Part shown: piece by piece, positions 42,575 to 51,285 of the stretch
Layout of the letters: every line of letters starts with the position of its first letter
Numbering within the stretch: position 1 is the stretch's first letter
DNA from: Lachnospiraceae bacterium NK3A20
GTDB lineage: Bacteria > Bacillota > Clostridia > Lachnospirales > Lachnospiraceae
DNA: 64,000 nt
Direction: 5' to 3'
Assembly (NCBI GenBank): GCA_900107575.1
Contig: FNQX01000015.1
Span: 1-64,000 of the forward strand
Notes under the pieces: generated by a model
Database searches by the model: none
What the model was told of the DNA's origin: nothing
The model's input: the letters and a program-made list of their open reading frames with translations, nothing else
Made by a program: the position numbers and the translations under genes

Positions 42575-42641
42575 AAACGGCCGTGGTCGATTCAGGGCAG
42601 ATATGTTATAGTGGAGGTCGAAAGAGATGACTTCGATTCGT

Positions 42642-42680
42642 ACAGGAAGTGGAGCGATGGACTCTGCTTCCTGTTTTTTT
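42642..42680 (+). terminator. intrinsic terminator after int
   Basis: ACAGGAAG (42642-42649) and CTTCCTGT (42667-42674) form an 8-bp stem with a 17-nt loop, followed by seven T. It ends the integrase transcript. The prophage border is expected shortly after. Confidence 0.8.
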
Positions 42681-42686
42681 GATGAC

Positions 42687-42724
42687 CTATCGTTAAAAAG
42701 ATGGGGTTGCAGATTTAACGATAG
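42687..42724. repeat. 11-bp inverted repeat beyond int
   Basis: CTATCGTTAAA (42687-42697) and TTTAACGATAG (42714-42724) are perfect inverses around 16 bases. There is no T-run, so it is not a simple terminator. Its position just past int fits a core or accessory part of the attachment site, but I found no second copy on the left. Confidence 0.6.
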
Positions 42725-42782
42725 CCCTGCCAGAAAGTCGGAAGTTTTCTTACTACGATTTGACTACTAACGACTTCCACAC

Positions 42783-42827
42783 TTTGCCCCGGTTTGCCGT
42801 ATTTTGCCATTTCGGACACATTTTGCC
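42783..42827 (+). repeat. helically phased TTTGCC repeats
   Basis: TTTGCC occurs at 42783, 42793, 42803 and 42822, that is with steps of 10, 10 and 19 bases, so all copies face the same side of the helix. An inverse copy GGCAAAA lies near 42885. They lie in the leader of the phosphatase gene and could be regulator or integrase-arm sites. Confidence 0.55.
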
Positions 42828-42906
42828 CGAGCAGCAGGGTGTCCCGGCAGACCCGCAAATCCCACCAAATTGCGGCATTTTAGGGCAAAAAAGGAGAAAA
42901 TTTACT

Positions 42907-43383
42907 ATGACTAAAATCCTATTCGTTTGCCACGGGAATATCTGCCGTAGTGTTTCTGCGCAGTACATCTTGCAGGATATGGTGGATAAGGAAGGGATTG
43001 CGGAGCAGTTCTTCATTGATTCCGCGGCGACTTCCACAGAGGAAATTGGCAATCCGATTTACCCGCCGATGAGAGAAGCGCTGGAACGGAAGAATATTCC
43101 GATTGGTGATCACAGAGCAAGACAGCTGAAGCGTTCAGACTATGAGAAATATGACCTGATCATCGGCATGGATGAAGAGAACATGTTCTACATGAAGAGA
43201 ATGCTGGGGCATCAGGAGAAGATTCACTATCTCATGGAATACACGGACAGGCCGAATGAGATCATTGATGATCCCTGGTATACGAGGCAGTTTGATTTCT
43301 GCGCAGGACAGATTGCGGAAGGATGCAGGGGACTGCTCCGGAACTTTGAAACGCTTGCTGAAGGGAAGACTTCAGAAGCGTGA
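42907..43383 (+). CDS. low-molecular-weight protein tyrosine phosphatase
   Basis: This 158-residue enzyme removes phosphate from tyrosine residues. The P-loop is CHGNICRS (Cys8 nucleophile, Arg14), and the general acid is in IIDDPWYTRQF. Start ATG 42907 follows AAGGAG; the longer frame from 42760 lacks a ribosome site. It is the first clear host gene right of the prophage. Confidence 0.94.
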   Translation: MTKILFVCHGNICRSVSAQYILQDMVDKEGIAEQFFIDSAATSTEEIGNPIYPPMREALERKNIPIGDHRARQLKRSDYEKYDLIIGMDEENMFYMKRMLGHQEKIHYLMEYTDRPNEIIDDPWYTRQFDFCAGQIAEGCRGLLRNFETLAEGKTSEA

Positions 43384-43514
43384 GACGATGCGATATACTA
43401 TGCGCTGTACAACGAAGTGGTATGAGCATAAGGGGATGTTTTGTATTACAGCCTGGAATGGATCGGCTACGACGCATGCAGGTGTGCACCGATATGAGAG
43501 GATAAGGTAGAGTA

Positions 43515-43811
43515 ATGATCTTGGATAACGCTTTACTGCTAAAGGTGGTTCTAATCTTCCCTGCGGTTATGAGCATCATCGCCTTTGCTGCATATGGAAT
43601 TGATAAATATAAGGCCATCCATGCGAAGTGGAGGATTCCCGAGAGCACGCTGATCACGCTTGCTTTCCTGGGAGGTGCACTCGGTGCTTTCACCGGGATG
43701 CACATTTTCCATCACAAGATCAGGAAGTGGAAGTTTCGTATCCTGGTGCCGCTCTCGCTCATCCTGTGGGCCGGAATTGTCGCGATGCTGCTCATCAAAT
43801 TTGCGCGCTGA
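43515..43811 (+). CDS. DUF1294 membrane protein
   Basis: A 98-residue protein with about three membrane segments and the DUF1294 signature YGIDKYKAIHAKWRIPESTL followed by GGALGAFTGMHIFHHKIRKWKF. Function unknown; widespread in Firmicutes. Confidence 0.9.
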   Translation: MILDNALLLKVVLIFPAVMSIIAFAAYGIDKYKAIHAKWRIPESTLITLAFLGGALGAFTGMHIFHHKIRKWKFRILVPLSLILWAGIVAMLLIKFAR

Positions 43812-43857
43812 AACTGCACCTGTAACGCGGCGAAAGGATACAGGAGGTTAGCCATCT

Positions 43858-44555
43858 ATGTCTGAAGCAATGCCACAAGGCAAAGACTATGAGAGGTCAC
43901 TTACCTATCCGTGCTCGTAGAAGAGTTCCAGGATATTGAACATATCATCGAGGATCTTAGAGATCTGGACGGAGAGTTCCTCACTGTAGACATGAAAGAT
44001 TCCAGGACTGCGCCCACCGCCAGACCAACCACGGCTACGGTTCCGCCAGGATCCCCTGCAGGCCCTCTCTTCTTCATTCAAACGACACGCACGGAAGATG
44101 GCAGCGGGTATCTTGTGGAGGCAGGGATGGATATCGGCAAGCCGCAGCCCCGGGTGATGAGACTTGACAAGATTGATCGTTCAACATGCATCCAGCTGTT
44201 CCGCGATGTGCTGGTGAAAGGACTCGTGCCGGATTTCACATCATGGGAGGACGTCACGGAGGAAATCTTCTACAGGAGTGTGGAGATGAATTTATTCAAG
44301 ACTGCTTACAAGGTTGTCAGGGAGAACTCTTCTGAGATATACAAGGGTTTCGGCTTCAAACATCTCTCGGACGCGACGCAGTACTATGTTCATCCGGACA
44401 ACCAGTCGTACAAAGGCACAACGACCCTGTGTCAGCCAATCGGCGAGGCGGTGATCCTGCACGAGTTGTTGCAGCAGAATATCCCACATGCAGTCCCGGC
44501 CAGATTCTGGGGATCATCGCGAAGATATTGTGAGGCTTTTGGTCGGCTGCTGTGA
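43858..44555 (+). pseudogene. hypothetical protein, apparently frameshifted near its start
   Basis: ATG 43858 has an excellent AGGAGG site but its frame stops after 20 codons (MSEAMPQGKDYERSLTYPCS). A second frame begins at GTG 43911 without a ribosome site and runs to 44555 (MLVEEFQDIEHIIEDLRDLD onward, about 214 aa). Joined, they read as one plausible protein. A lost 7-bp unit between two TGCTCG-like copies would explain the shift. The product is unknown; the 3' part could also be translated alone. Confidence 0.5.
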
Positions 44556-44570
44556 TATGGGCGCCGGGCT

Positions 44571-45398
44571 CTATTTATATTCCCACAGGCCGGCCTCATG
44601 CAGTTTTTGCCAGTCGGGCCGAATGGTGAATACTCTCTGGTTAAATGCGATCCGCTCCTGCTCTTTTTTCAGCAGCCCATCACTCAGCATCTGATCCAGC
44701 GAGCGGCGCAGCAGCTCCTCCGATACGCCTGGATTTGTTTTCGCGATGGCGTTGACGGTCCCGTTGAAGGTTGGCACGATCTGGGGATGATCGGAGACAT
44801 AGCTCATGTTGTTTACGATCATCTTCTTGTATTGTTCGTAGGTGGTGTGGTCATCGGGGAGCTCAATGGTCTGTGTGGCGACTTCCCGCAGACGGTTACT
44901 GATGGTTCCGGTCACCCCATAGACAATGACTTTTTTCCTGAGTGTCTGAGAGAGATATTTCACGACAGAACAAAAATGCCCGTCGCCAGTGAAGATCAGA
45001 AAAGTGGTAATATCCGGCTGGCTGAAAGCAGTCTGATAGAGATAATCCAGCATGACGAAATCCGTCACATCCTTCTTCGTCGTTCGGCCGGTCGGCTGAA
45101 AGGTCTCAATGATCGTATTCGTAATGTCCCGCAGGCGGGAGAGCTCCTGTTTGATCGCGTTGTTGCGGGAGAATTCACCGAAAATCAGAACGTCCTGAAC
45201 ATTATATGGCTCAATGCTGTCGCGCCATTTTTTCGGCTCCGGCACCATTCCGAACTGTGTCTTGTAGGAATAAAACCAATATTCGTAATCAACGAAGGCA
45301 ATGGATTTTTCCGGGGGGGTCTCTATGATTCCATCAGTGGATTTTTCCGCAGAGGAACTTATGTCTTTTCGGTGTAATATTTTGTCCAATAGCTTCAT
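44571..45398 (-). CDS. NYN domain protein
   Basis: This 275-residue protein has a PIN-like NYN nuclease fold: SIAFVDYEYWFYSYK at the start, VLIFGEFSRNNAI, DVTDFVMLDYLYQ and FLIFTGDGHFCSVV carry the acidic residues expected. The last 75 residues form a winged-helix-like region (SEELLRRSLDQMLSDGLLKK). NYN proteins are usually RNases; substrate unknown. ATG 45398 is placed nine bases after GGGAGG. It converges with the gene before. Confidence 0.85.
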   Translation of the reverse strand: MKLLDKILHRKDISSSAEKSTDGIIETPPEKSIAFVDYEYWFYSYKTQFGMVPEPKKWRDSIEPYNVQDVLIFGEFSRNNAIKQELSRLRDITNTIIETFQPTGRTTKKDVTDFVMLDYLYQTAFSQPDITTFLIFTGDGHFCSVVKYLSQTLRKKVIVYGVTGTISNRLREVATQTIELPDDHTTYEQYKKMIVNNMSYVSDHPQIVPTFNGTVNAIAKTNPGVSEELLRRSLDQMLSDGLLKKEQERIAFNQRVFTIRPDWQKLHEAGLWEYK

Positions 45399-45683
45399 TG
45401 TCACAGGCCTCCCTGTTCCATTATAAGTGCTGCTACAATTAGTGGCAAATGAGTTTGTTTCATCGCGAAGGCTCTCTGACCGTTTTTCTTCGCTGTCGTT
45501 TCGCAGGATAACTCCATTCTCCTCTCCGGCATCGTGCAGACGATTCGTTGACGAGTATATGGCTGAGGTCTGGCTGGCCTCTGGGTGCTATCCTGTGGAA
45601 ATTGTTATTCCATGTGCCGCGTGCTATCTTGTCTGTGATCGGAACTTACTCAAAACAGACAGACAGAAAGGACACACGGCAAC

Positions 45684-46040
45684 ATGAATATCATTACTAA
45701 AATCCTTGCAACGCTGGTGGCGCTGGAATTCATTTACATTTTCTACCTGGAAACGATCGCCACCTCGTCAGAGAGGACATCGAAGGTTTTCGGTATGTCT
45801 ACGGAGGAGCTGAAGCGCGATTCCGTGAACGTATTATTCAAGAACCAGGGCGTATACAATGGACTGATCAGCGTGCTCATCCTGCTCGCGGTATTCGCGT
45901 TCGGCAGCAAGGCTGCGGTCATCTGCCTCATGTGCTACATCATCGCGGTGGCACTCTACGGAAGCTTCACTTCGAATCCGAAGATCATCCTCATGCAGGG
46001 CGGTCTCGCCATCCTGACATTGATTTCGAGTATCTTCTGA
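45684..46040 (+). CDS. DUF1304 membrane protein
   Basis: A 118-residue protein with four membrane segments and DUF1304 features (LVALEFIYIFYLETIA; LFKNQGVYNGLISVLIL). Function unknown. The 285 bases before it hold no convincing gene. Confidence 0.9.
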   Translation: MNIITKILATLVALEFIYIFYLETIATSSERTSKVFGMSTEELKRDSVNVLFKNQGVYNGLISVLILLAVFAFGSKAAVICLMCYIIAVALYGSFTSNPKIILMQGGLAILTLISSIF

Positions 46041-46149
46041 TGACGGGGATGTTGGCACGAGGTTAATGCGGGAACAGACCCGCAGCCCAAAGTTCAGTAC
46101 AGCTTATAGTTCACAACAAAAGGCCTGCCACGCAGGTTTCATCGAAAAC

Positions 46150-46220
46150 AAAAGCTGTCGCAGCAGATCATACCGGTTGATATGGCCGGAAGGCTCTGCC
46201 TGCGGCAGCTTTTTTGCTAC
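46150..46220 (+). terminator. long terminator hairpin, copy 1 of a repeated unit
   Basis: AAAGCTGTCGCAGCAGA (46150-46166) pairs with TCTGCCTGCGGCAGCTTT and a T-run follows. The same unit, including preceding GCCTGC-rich bases, recurs after the encapsulin gene at 47931. Confidence 0.7.
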
Positions 46221-46534
46221 ATATTTTTTGGAGGGGGAGCATCCATTCGGCTCAGAATATGTAGTGGGGGCGTATCTGTTCAGTACAGCCCGAAGCAGAA
46301 GCTCAATGGCTTGCTGCAGAGGGCGTACAAAAATAGATATTCAGCATGTGCGCCTGCTATCGCATAGAGATAAGTTCACCTTGCAGGAAATGAGAGTGAT
46401 TCTTGAGGTAACTGATTATACTACAGCACGATGAAGGACAGGCGCAAGGGCATACGCTTGTACAAAGGGGACAGAAGACGGTACAAAGAGTAGGAAACCG
46501 TGTTAGCAGATGTTAGAATGAACAAACTTAAACA

Positions 46535-46563
46535 TTGACATGTTTCCCTGGAGACATTATACT
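46535..46563 (+). promoter_or_regulatory. consensus-like sigma-A promoter of the encapsulin operon
   Basis: TTGACA (46535-46540) and TATACT (46558-46563) are separated by exactly 17 bases. The leader to the first ATG at 46700 is about 130 nt. Confidence 0.8.
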
Positions 46564-46699
46564 GAAAACCGAGCAGGACAGTGCTTACGACAGGCCGGAC
46601 CTGCTACATCACAGGGGATAGGAAAGGCAGGAGCTGCAGCAAAACGCGGCGCACTGTGTGTCCATCTCCTGCACACACAACAACACAAGGAGGAATTCT

Positions 46700-47062
46700 A
46701 TGTTCGGCAATCCTTTTTCCGCAAATGTAGAGAGAAAAATGACAAAAGAGGAACTGGTGCAGGCTATTCGCGCCGACCTCTCCGGTGAGCTGGAAGCCAT
46801 TTACGGCTATGACGCTCATGTACAGGCAACGGATGATCCGGTTGCGAAGGCTGTACTGTCTGATATCCGCGATGAAGAGCGCGCCCACATGGGTGAGCTG
46901 CTGACCCTGCTGAAATATCTGGATCCTGTCGAGGGAGTCCAGTACAAGGCAGGAGAGAAGGAAGTGCTGGAAGAGCTGGAGGAGCTGGGCATCACTGCTG
47001 GTGAGCTGCCCGAGTCCCTGCAGGACGGCACGAGCACGATCGGCAGCCTGAAGGAATCTTGA
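46700..47062 (+). CDS. encapsulated ferritin-like cargo protein
   Basis: This 120-residue protein oxidises and stores iron inside the encapsulin shell. Glu30, Glu60 and His63 fall at the spacing of the EncFtn ferroxidase ligands (E-x29-E-x2-H), in ADLSGELEAIYGYDAH and IRDEERAHMGEL. The C-terminus DGTSTIGSLKES is a typical encapsulin targeting peptide. ATG 46700 follows AAGGAGG. The shell gene is 78 bp downstream. Confidence 0.88.
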   Translation: MFGNPFSANVERKMTKEELVQAIRADLSGELEAIYGYDAHVQATDDPVAKAVLSDIRDEERAHMGELLTLLKYLDPVEGVQYKAGEKEVLEELEELGITAGELPESLQDGTSTIGSLKES

Positions 47063-47140
47063 AGGCATGAAACCGCCTGCGCGGATTTCGTCTGCGGGTG
47101 CCGCAAAAATACGCGGCACATTGAGAAGAGGTGATACAAG

Positions 47141-47908
47141 ATGAGTTTTTTGATGAGAGATGATATTGATTTCAGCGACAGCCAGTGGGAAGCAATTGAC
47201 AAGCTGGTTGTCAATACCGCGGGCACGGTGCTGACCGGCAGGAAGTTCCTGGATGTTTACGGCCCGCTCGGCGCCGGGATCCAGAGCCTTGTGGCTGACG
47301 ATGGCACGGTGCAGAAACTGACAGAGATCCACACGGATTTCACGATCACATGGCAGGAGCTGGAGAACGCGAAACGTCTCGGCATTCCGCTGTCTCTGGC
47401 ACAGGTAGCGAAGGCAGCCGCGGAGAGTGCGATACAGGAGGACACCACGATTCTCCTGGGCGATGAGGCGGGCGGCAGCGAGGGAATTCTGACTGCCGAA
47501 GGCATCACCAGGATCAAGATGAGAGACTGGGGAGAGGGCGAGAATGCTTTCGAAGATATTGCCAGAGGTCTCCAGTCGATGCTGGAAGCGAATACCTACG
47601 GCGCCAAAGTGCTGGTGGTCAGCCCTGATGTTTACACAGAGTTGTCCAGAATCCAGCCGGGTACAGGCATGCTCGAGAGTGCGCGCATCCGCGAGCTGAT
47701 CGGCGGCAAGATCTACCAGAGCCCCGTGATGCCGCAGAAGACGGCGGCGCTCATTGCGACGGGGGTTCAGAACATGGACCTTGCGATCGGACAGGACATG
47801 ATCACGGGCTACCTTGGTGCAGCGGATCTGAATCACGACTTCCGCGTGCTGGAGACCATTCTCCTGCGCATCAAGAACAAGAGCGCCATTGTTGTTTTTG
47901 AAAAATAA
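47141..47908 (+). CDS. family 1 encapsulin shell protein
   Basis: This 255-residue HK97-fold protein self-assembles into a nanocompartment. Clear family features are FLMRDDIDFSDSQWEAIDK at the N-terminus, LTGRKFLDVYGPLGAGIQ, and ARIRELIGGKIYQSPVMP in the A-domain. Complete length. It forms an operon with the cargo gene and ends at a terminator. Confidence 0.96.
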   Translation: MSFLMRDDIDFSDSQWEAIDKLVVNTAGTVLTGRKFLDVYGPLGAGIQSLVADDGTVQKLTEIHTDFTITWQELENAKRLGIPLSLAQVAKAAAESAIQEDTTILLGDEAGGSEGILTAEGITRIKMRDWGEGENAFEDIARGLQSMLEANTYGAKVLVVSPDVYTELSRIQPGTGMLESARIRELIGGKIYQSPVMPQKTAALIATGVQNMDLAIGQDMITGYLGAADLNHDFRVLETILLRIKNKSAIVVFEK

Positions 47909-47930
47909 CAGGCAGGCCGCACAGAATTCA

Positions 47931-48000
47931 TAAAAGCTGCCGCAGCAGATGCTACCGGACAATTGAACCGGGAAGATCTGCCTGCGGCAGCTTTTTTTAT
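47931..48000 (+). terminator. long terminator hairpin, copy 2 of a repeated unit
   Basis: AAAAGCTGCCGCAGCAGAT pairs with ATCTGCCTGCGGCAGCTTTT, with an inner ACCGG / CCGGG stem, and ends in a T-run. It closes the encapsulin operon and closely resembles the unit at 46150. Confidence 0.8.
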
Positions 48001-48075
48001 TTCGTGCATTTTTGAGTCAGAGAATACAGCAGGCTGCACCGAAACCGTGGGCGGCTGCCTGATGTTTTCGCTGCG

Positions 48076-48321
48076 CTACAGCATCCGCCGGCAGATGTTC
48101 ACGACATCCTCCCTGGAGAGTCTGCGGAAGCCGCTGGCGAAGCCATCGCGTCCATTGCCGTAGCAGGCACGGTGCGCTATCTCGGGGATGTCCTCTTCCT
48201 TCGCGCCGAGCTCAATGCCTTCGTACACGAGACCGGATCTCGGATTAGGATGCGCGCCGCCGAGCTCGAAATGGGGACCAATGGGGGCTGTCCGGTCGGT
48301 ACAACTCGTCTTTTTCCCCAT
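48076..48321 (-). CDS. hypothetical protein, 81 aa
   Basis: From ATG 48321 the frame encodes MGKKTSCTDRTAPIGPHFEL, then NPRSGLVYEGIELGAKEEDI and a helical C-terminus. The composition looks like a real soluble protein, but I do not recognise the family. It lies alone between the encapsulin terminator and the divergent GT52-like gene. Confidence 0.45.
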   Translation of the reverse strand: MGKKTSCTDRTAPIGPHFELGGAHPNPRSGLVYEGIELGAKEEDIPEIAHRACYGNGRDGFASGFRRLSREDVVNICRRML

Positions 48322-48397
48322 CCTGTCCCCCGGTGTGTTACAATAATATGACTTATGCACTACGATCGCCGCGGCGTGCAAAGGAGCTGCAACGGGA

Positions 48398-49531
48398 ATG
48401 ACAGGAGCGAATCAGAAGTCCTTCTTAAAAGACAGAATCTATGTCTGTCATACATACTACCACGTTTACGTCGCGTGTCTGAAAGAGCTGAACGCGCGGG
48501 ATGGCAGGGGCGCGACACTTGTGCTCTCCCGGATGTCCAACGACTTCGGCAACCTGAAAGAGAGAGCGGAGAAGAGCGGCATCTTCGAAGAAGTCGTTGA
48601 GTTCGATGAGAAGGATTACACTTATTTCCCGGAACTGGTGGAGCTCAAAAAGGACCGCGGCAACCTTGTCCGCAACATGTTCCAGCGGATGAAATTCTGC
48701 AAAAGGCTCGGCGAGCTCGAAGCGCCGTTTGTGCCGGTGGATTTTCGCGAATATCAGGACATTTACGTGTTCTGCGACTCCGATCCCATCGGATATTACC
48801 TGTCCTACAAGAAGATTTATTACCACGCGGTGGAGGATGGTCTCGACTGCATCCGCTACCGGGATACGGCGCGGGACGACAACCGCGGTGCTTTCCCGCT
48901 GAAGGCGTGGATGGCGGGGCGCGGGCTCATTTTCATCCAGAACGGCTATGGCCGCTACTGCCTCGACATGGAGGTGAACGATCTCTCTGTTCTGGATCAT
49001 CCGATGGGCAAGATGATCGAAAACAACAGGGAAGCCCTGGTTCGTGGCCTTATGGAGGAAGACAGGGCGCGGCTTGTCTCCATGTTCATTGAGAACAAGG
49101 CGACGCTCGATGCGGTGCTGGAGAGAGCAAAATCGCGGAGGCTGCCTGTCATTCTTATTTTGACAGAACCGCTGTGTCAGGACCTTGCGGTGCGAGAGCA
49201 GTTATTCCGCGACATGATCGAAGAGTACGGCTTCGTGGAAGAGAACGGAGAGAAGAAGCGCGGCGTCATCGTCATCAAGCCGCACCCGAGAGATCTTCTG
49301 GACTACCAAAAGGCATTCCCCGAGGAGCTCGTTCTGGACGCGCATTTCCCGATGGAGATTCTGAATTTCATCGGCGCAGAGTTCGACCGCGTCGTGACGG
49401 TGTACACGGTTCCTTCGTCCATTCACTGCGCGAGGGAGAAAGTATATCTTGGAAACGACTGGATGGACCGCTATGAGGATCCTTCCATGCACCGCAGCGT
49501 GACGAACGCCGCTAAGAAGATAACCGCATGA
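48398..49531 (+). CDS. GT52-like glycosyltransferase
   Basis: This 377-residue protein resembles glycosyltransferase family 52 (lipooligosaccharide sialyltransferase-like): RIYVCHTYYHVYVACLKEL at the start, DIYVFCDSDPIGYYLSY, VIKPHPRDLLDYQKAFP and the late TVYTVPSSIHCAREKVYLG. It would transfer a sugar to a cell-surface glycan; donor unknown. ATGA overlap with the exporter. Confidence 0.78.
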   Translation: MTGANQKSFLKDRIYVCHTYYHVYVACLKELNARDGRGATLVLSRMSNDFGNLKERAEKSGIFEEVVEFDEKDYTYFPELVELKKDRGNLVRNMFQRMKFCKRLGELEAPFVPVDFREYQDIYVFCDSDPIGYYLSYKKIYYHAVEDGLDCIRYRDTARDDNRGAFPLKAWMAGRGLIFIQNGYGRYCLDMEVNDLSVLDHPMGKMIENNREALVRGLMEEDRARLVSMFIENKATLDAVLERAKSRRLPVILILTEPLCQDLAVREQLFRDMIEEYGFVEENGEKKRGVIVIKPHPRDLLDYQKAFPEELVLDAHFPMEILNFIGAEFDRVVTVYTVPSSIHCAREKVYLGNDWMDRYEDPSMHRSVTNAAKKITA

Positions 49532-51285
49532 TCAAGACACTGAAGAAAATCAATCTGCTGCTGGATCGTAAACAGAAGACGCGCATGATCTTTCTGGTCA
49601 TCATGATGCTCATTGGCGCCATGTTGGAAGCGGTCGGCATCACGCTCATCATTCCGATCCTCGAGGCGGTCATCAATCCGAGCGCCATCGACAGGAACAA
49701 ATACCACATGGGCGATCTCTACCGTCTTCTTGGCATGCATTCCGTGAGGGAGTTCGCCATCGTGCTCATGGTCGCGATTGTAGTGGCGTTCGCGGTTAAG
49801 AACATCTACCTGTATATCGAGCAGAAGGCCCTGTTGAAGTTCATTTACACGAATCAGTTCGCGACCAGCAACCGGATGATGATCAATTTCATGAAGCGGC
49901 CGTACGAGTATTATCTGAACGCAAAGACATCCATCATCCAGAGGAACATCACCTCCGATATCAACAATGTCTACGCGCTGATCCTCAACATCCTGCAGCT
50001 CGTCTCCGAGCTCATCGTGTTCGTGATCCTGTTCGGGATTCTCCTTGCGGTGGATGCGAAGATGATCCTCGTGATCACGGTGCTCCTTGTCCTCGTCCTC
50101 GCGCTCATCAAGAAGTTTATCAAGCCGGTCATGCTCCAGGCCGGCAGAGACAACCAGGATTACTACGCGGGGCTGTTCAAGTGGATTTCCGAGTCTGTCG
50201 ACGCGATCAAGGAGATCAAGATCGCCGACAAGGAGAATTATTTCATCACGGAGTATTCCAAGTGCGGCAACGGCTATGTCAACGCGGTGCAGAAATACAC
50301 GCTGTATTCCTCGACGCCGCGCCTTGCGATCGAGTGGATCTGTGTGGCGGGACTCGTGCTGTACATGATTTTCGAGGTGGCGACGGGGACCGGAGACATG
50401 AGCACGCTCATCACCCAGATGGGTGTATTCGGCCTGACGGCGGCGAGGCTCCTGCCTTCCGCGAACCGCATCAACAACTATCTGACGAACATCAGTTATT
50501 TCACCCCGTTCCTCGACAATGTTTCGGACAATCTGCAGTCGGAGATCCACGACAGGAACATTTCCTACCAGCTGGAGGACTATCCGGCGGGAGAGAGCGT
50601 GGACAAGCTTCCGGTGCATCACACGATCGAGCTCAGGGATATCACTTACCGGTATCCGGGCACGGATGTCTGCATTTTCAAAAACGCGAAGGTGGAATTC
50701 CCTGTCGGCAAATCCATTGGCATTGTCGGCTCCTCGGGCGGCGGCAAGACGACGATGATCGACATTATGCTGGGCCTGTTGAAGCCGGAGAGCGGCGAGG
50801 TCCTGGCGGACGGCGTCAATATACGGACGAATTATCCGGGGTGGCTCAAGAATATCGGCTACATTCCGCAGTCGATTTACATGCTGGATACGACGATCCG
50901 CCGCAATGTTGCCTTCGGCGTGCCGGATGAGCAGATTGATGACGAGAAGGTGTGGAAGGCGCTGAAGGAGGCGCAGCTCGACGAGCACGTGCGCTCGCTA
51001 CCGGAGGGGCTCGACACGGAGATCGGCCAGCACGGCATCACGTTCTCCGGTGGGCAGCGCCAGCGTATCGGCATCGCGCGGGCTCTGTTCGAGGATCCGG
51101 AGGTGCTGGTCCTCGACGAGGCGACCAGCGCGCTGGACAACGAGACGGAGGCGGCCATCATGGATTCGGTGAACCGTCTGCACGGGCGCAAGACGCTGAT
51201 CATCATCGCGCACCGGCTCGAGACGATCGAGAAGTGTGACATCGTCTTGCGCGTGCAGGACCAGGGCGTCGTGCGCGAGCGCTGA
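49528..51285 (+). CDS. ABC transporter, fused permease and ATPase (flippase-like)
   Basis: This 585-residue half-transporter has six membrane helices in residues 1-320 and an ATPase domain with Walker A GSSGGGKTT (about 408-416), signature FSGGQRQR, Walker B VLVLDEATSAL and an IIIAHRLE switch. It belongs to the MsbA/PglK-like group and probably flips a lipid-linked glycan. It is translationally coupled with the GT52-like gene. Confidence 0.92.
   Translation: MIKTLKKINLLLDRKQKTRMIFLVIMMLIGAMLEAVGITLIIPILEAVINPSAIDRNKYHMGDLYRLLGMHSVREFAIVLMVAIVVAFAVKNIYLYIEQKALLKFIYTNQFATSNRMMINFMKRPYEYYLNAKTSIIQRNITSDINNVYALILNILQLVSELIVFVILFGILLAVDAKMILVITVLLVLVLALIKKFIKPVMLQAGRDNQDYYAGLFKWISESVDAIKEIKIADKENYFITEYSKCGNGYVNAVQKYTLYSSTPRLAIEWICVAGLVLYMIFEVATGTGDMSTLITQMGVFGLTAARLLPSANRINNYLTNISYFTPFLDNVSDNLQSEIHDRNISYQLEDYPAGESVDKLPVHHTIELRDITYRYPGTDVCIFKNAKVEFPVGKSIGIVGSSGGGKTTMIDIMLGLLKPESGEVLADGVNIRTNYPGWLKNIGYIPQSIYMLDTTIRRNVAFGVPDEQIDDEKVWKALKEAQLDEHVRSLPEGLDTEIGQHGITFSGGQRQRIGIARALFEDPEVLVLDEATSALDNETEAAIMDSVNRLHGRKTLIIIAHRLETIEKCDIVLRVQDQGVVRER

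Larger units (their letters stand above)
46041..46699. other. long intergenic region before the encapsulin pair
   Basis: No convincing gene is seen in these 659 bases. They hold the terminator unit, two copies of GTTCAGTACAGC (near 46093 and 46279), a sigma-A promoter at 46535-46563 and a leader of about 130 bases before the ferritin-like gene. Confidence 0.5.

Noticed and set aside
43388-43510. 40-aa frame between the phosphatase and DUF1294 genes
   Set aside because: No ribosome site and no conserved-looking content; it might be a gene remnant.
45427-45687. 86-aa frame upstream of DUF1304
   Set aside because: No start signal and unlikely composition; taken as leader DNA of the DUF1304 gene.
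49471-50988. 505-codon minus-strand frame opposite the ABC transporter
   Set aside because: Same shadow effect; the plus-strand transporter has all motifs.
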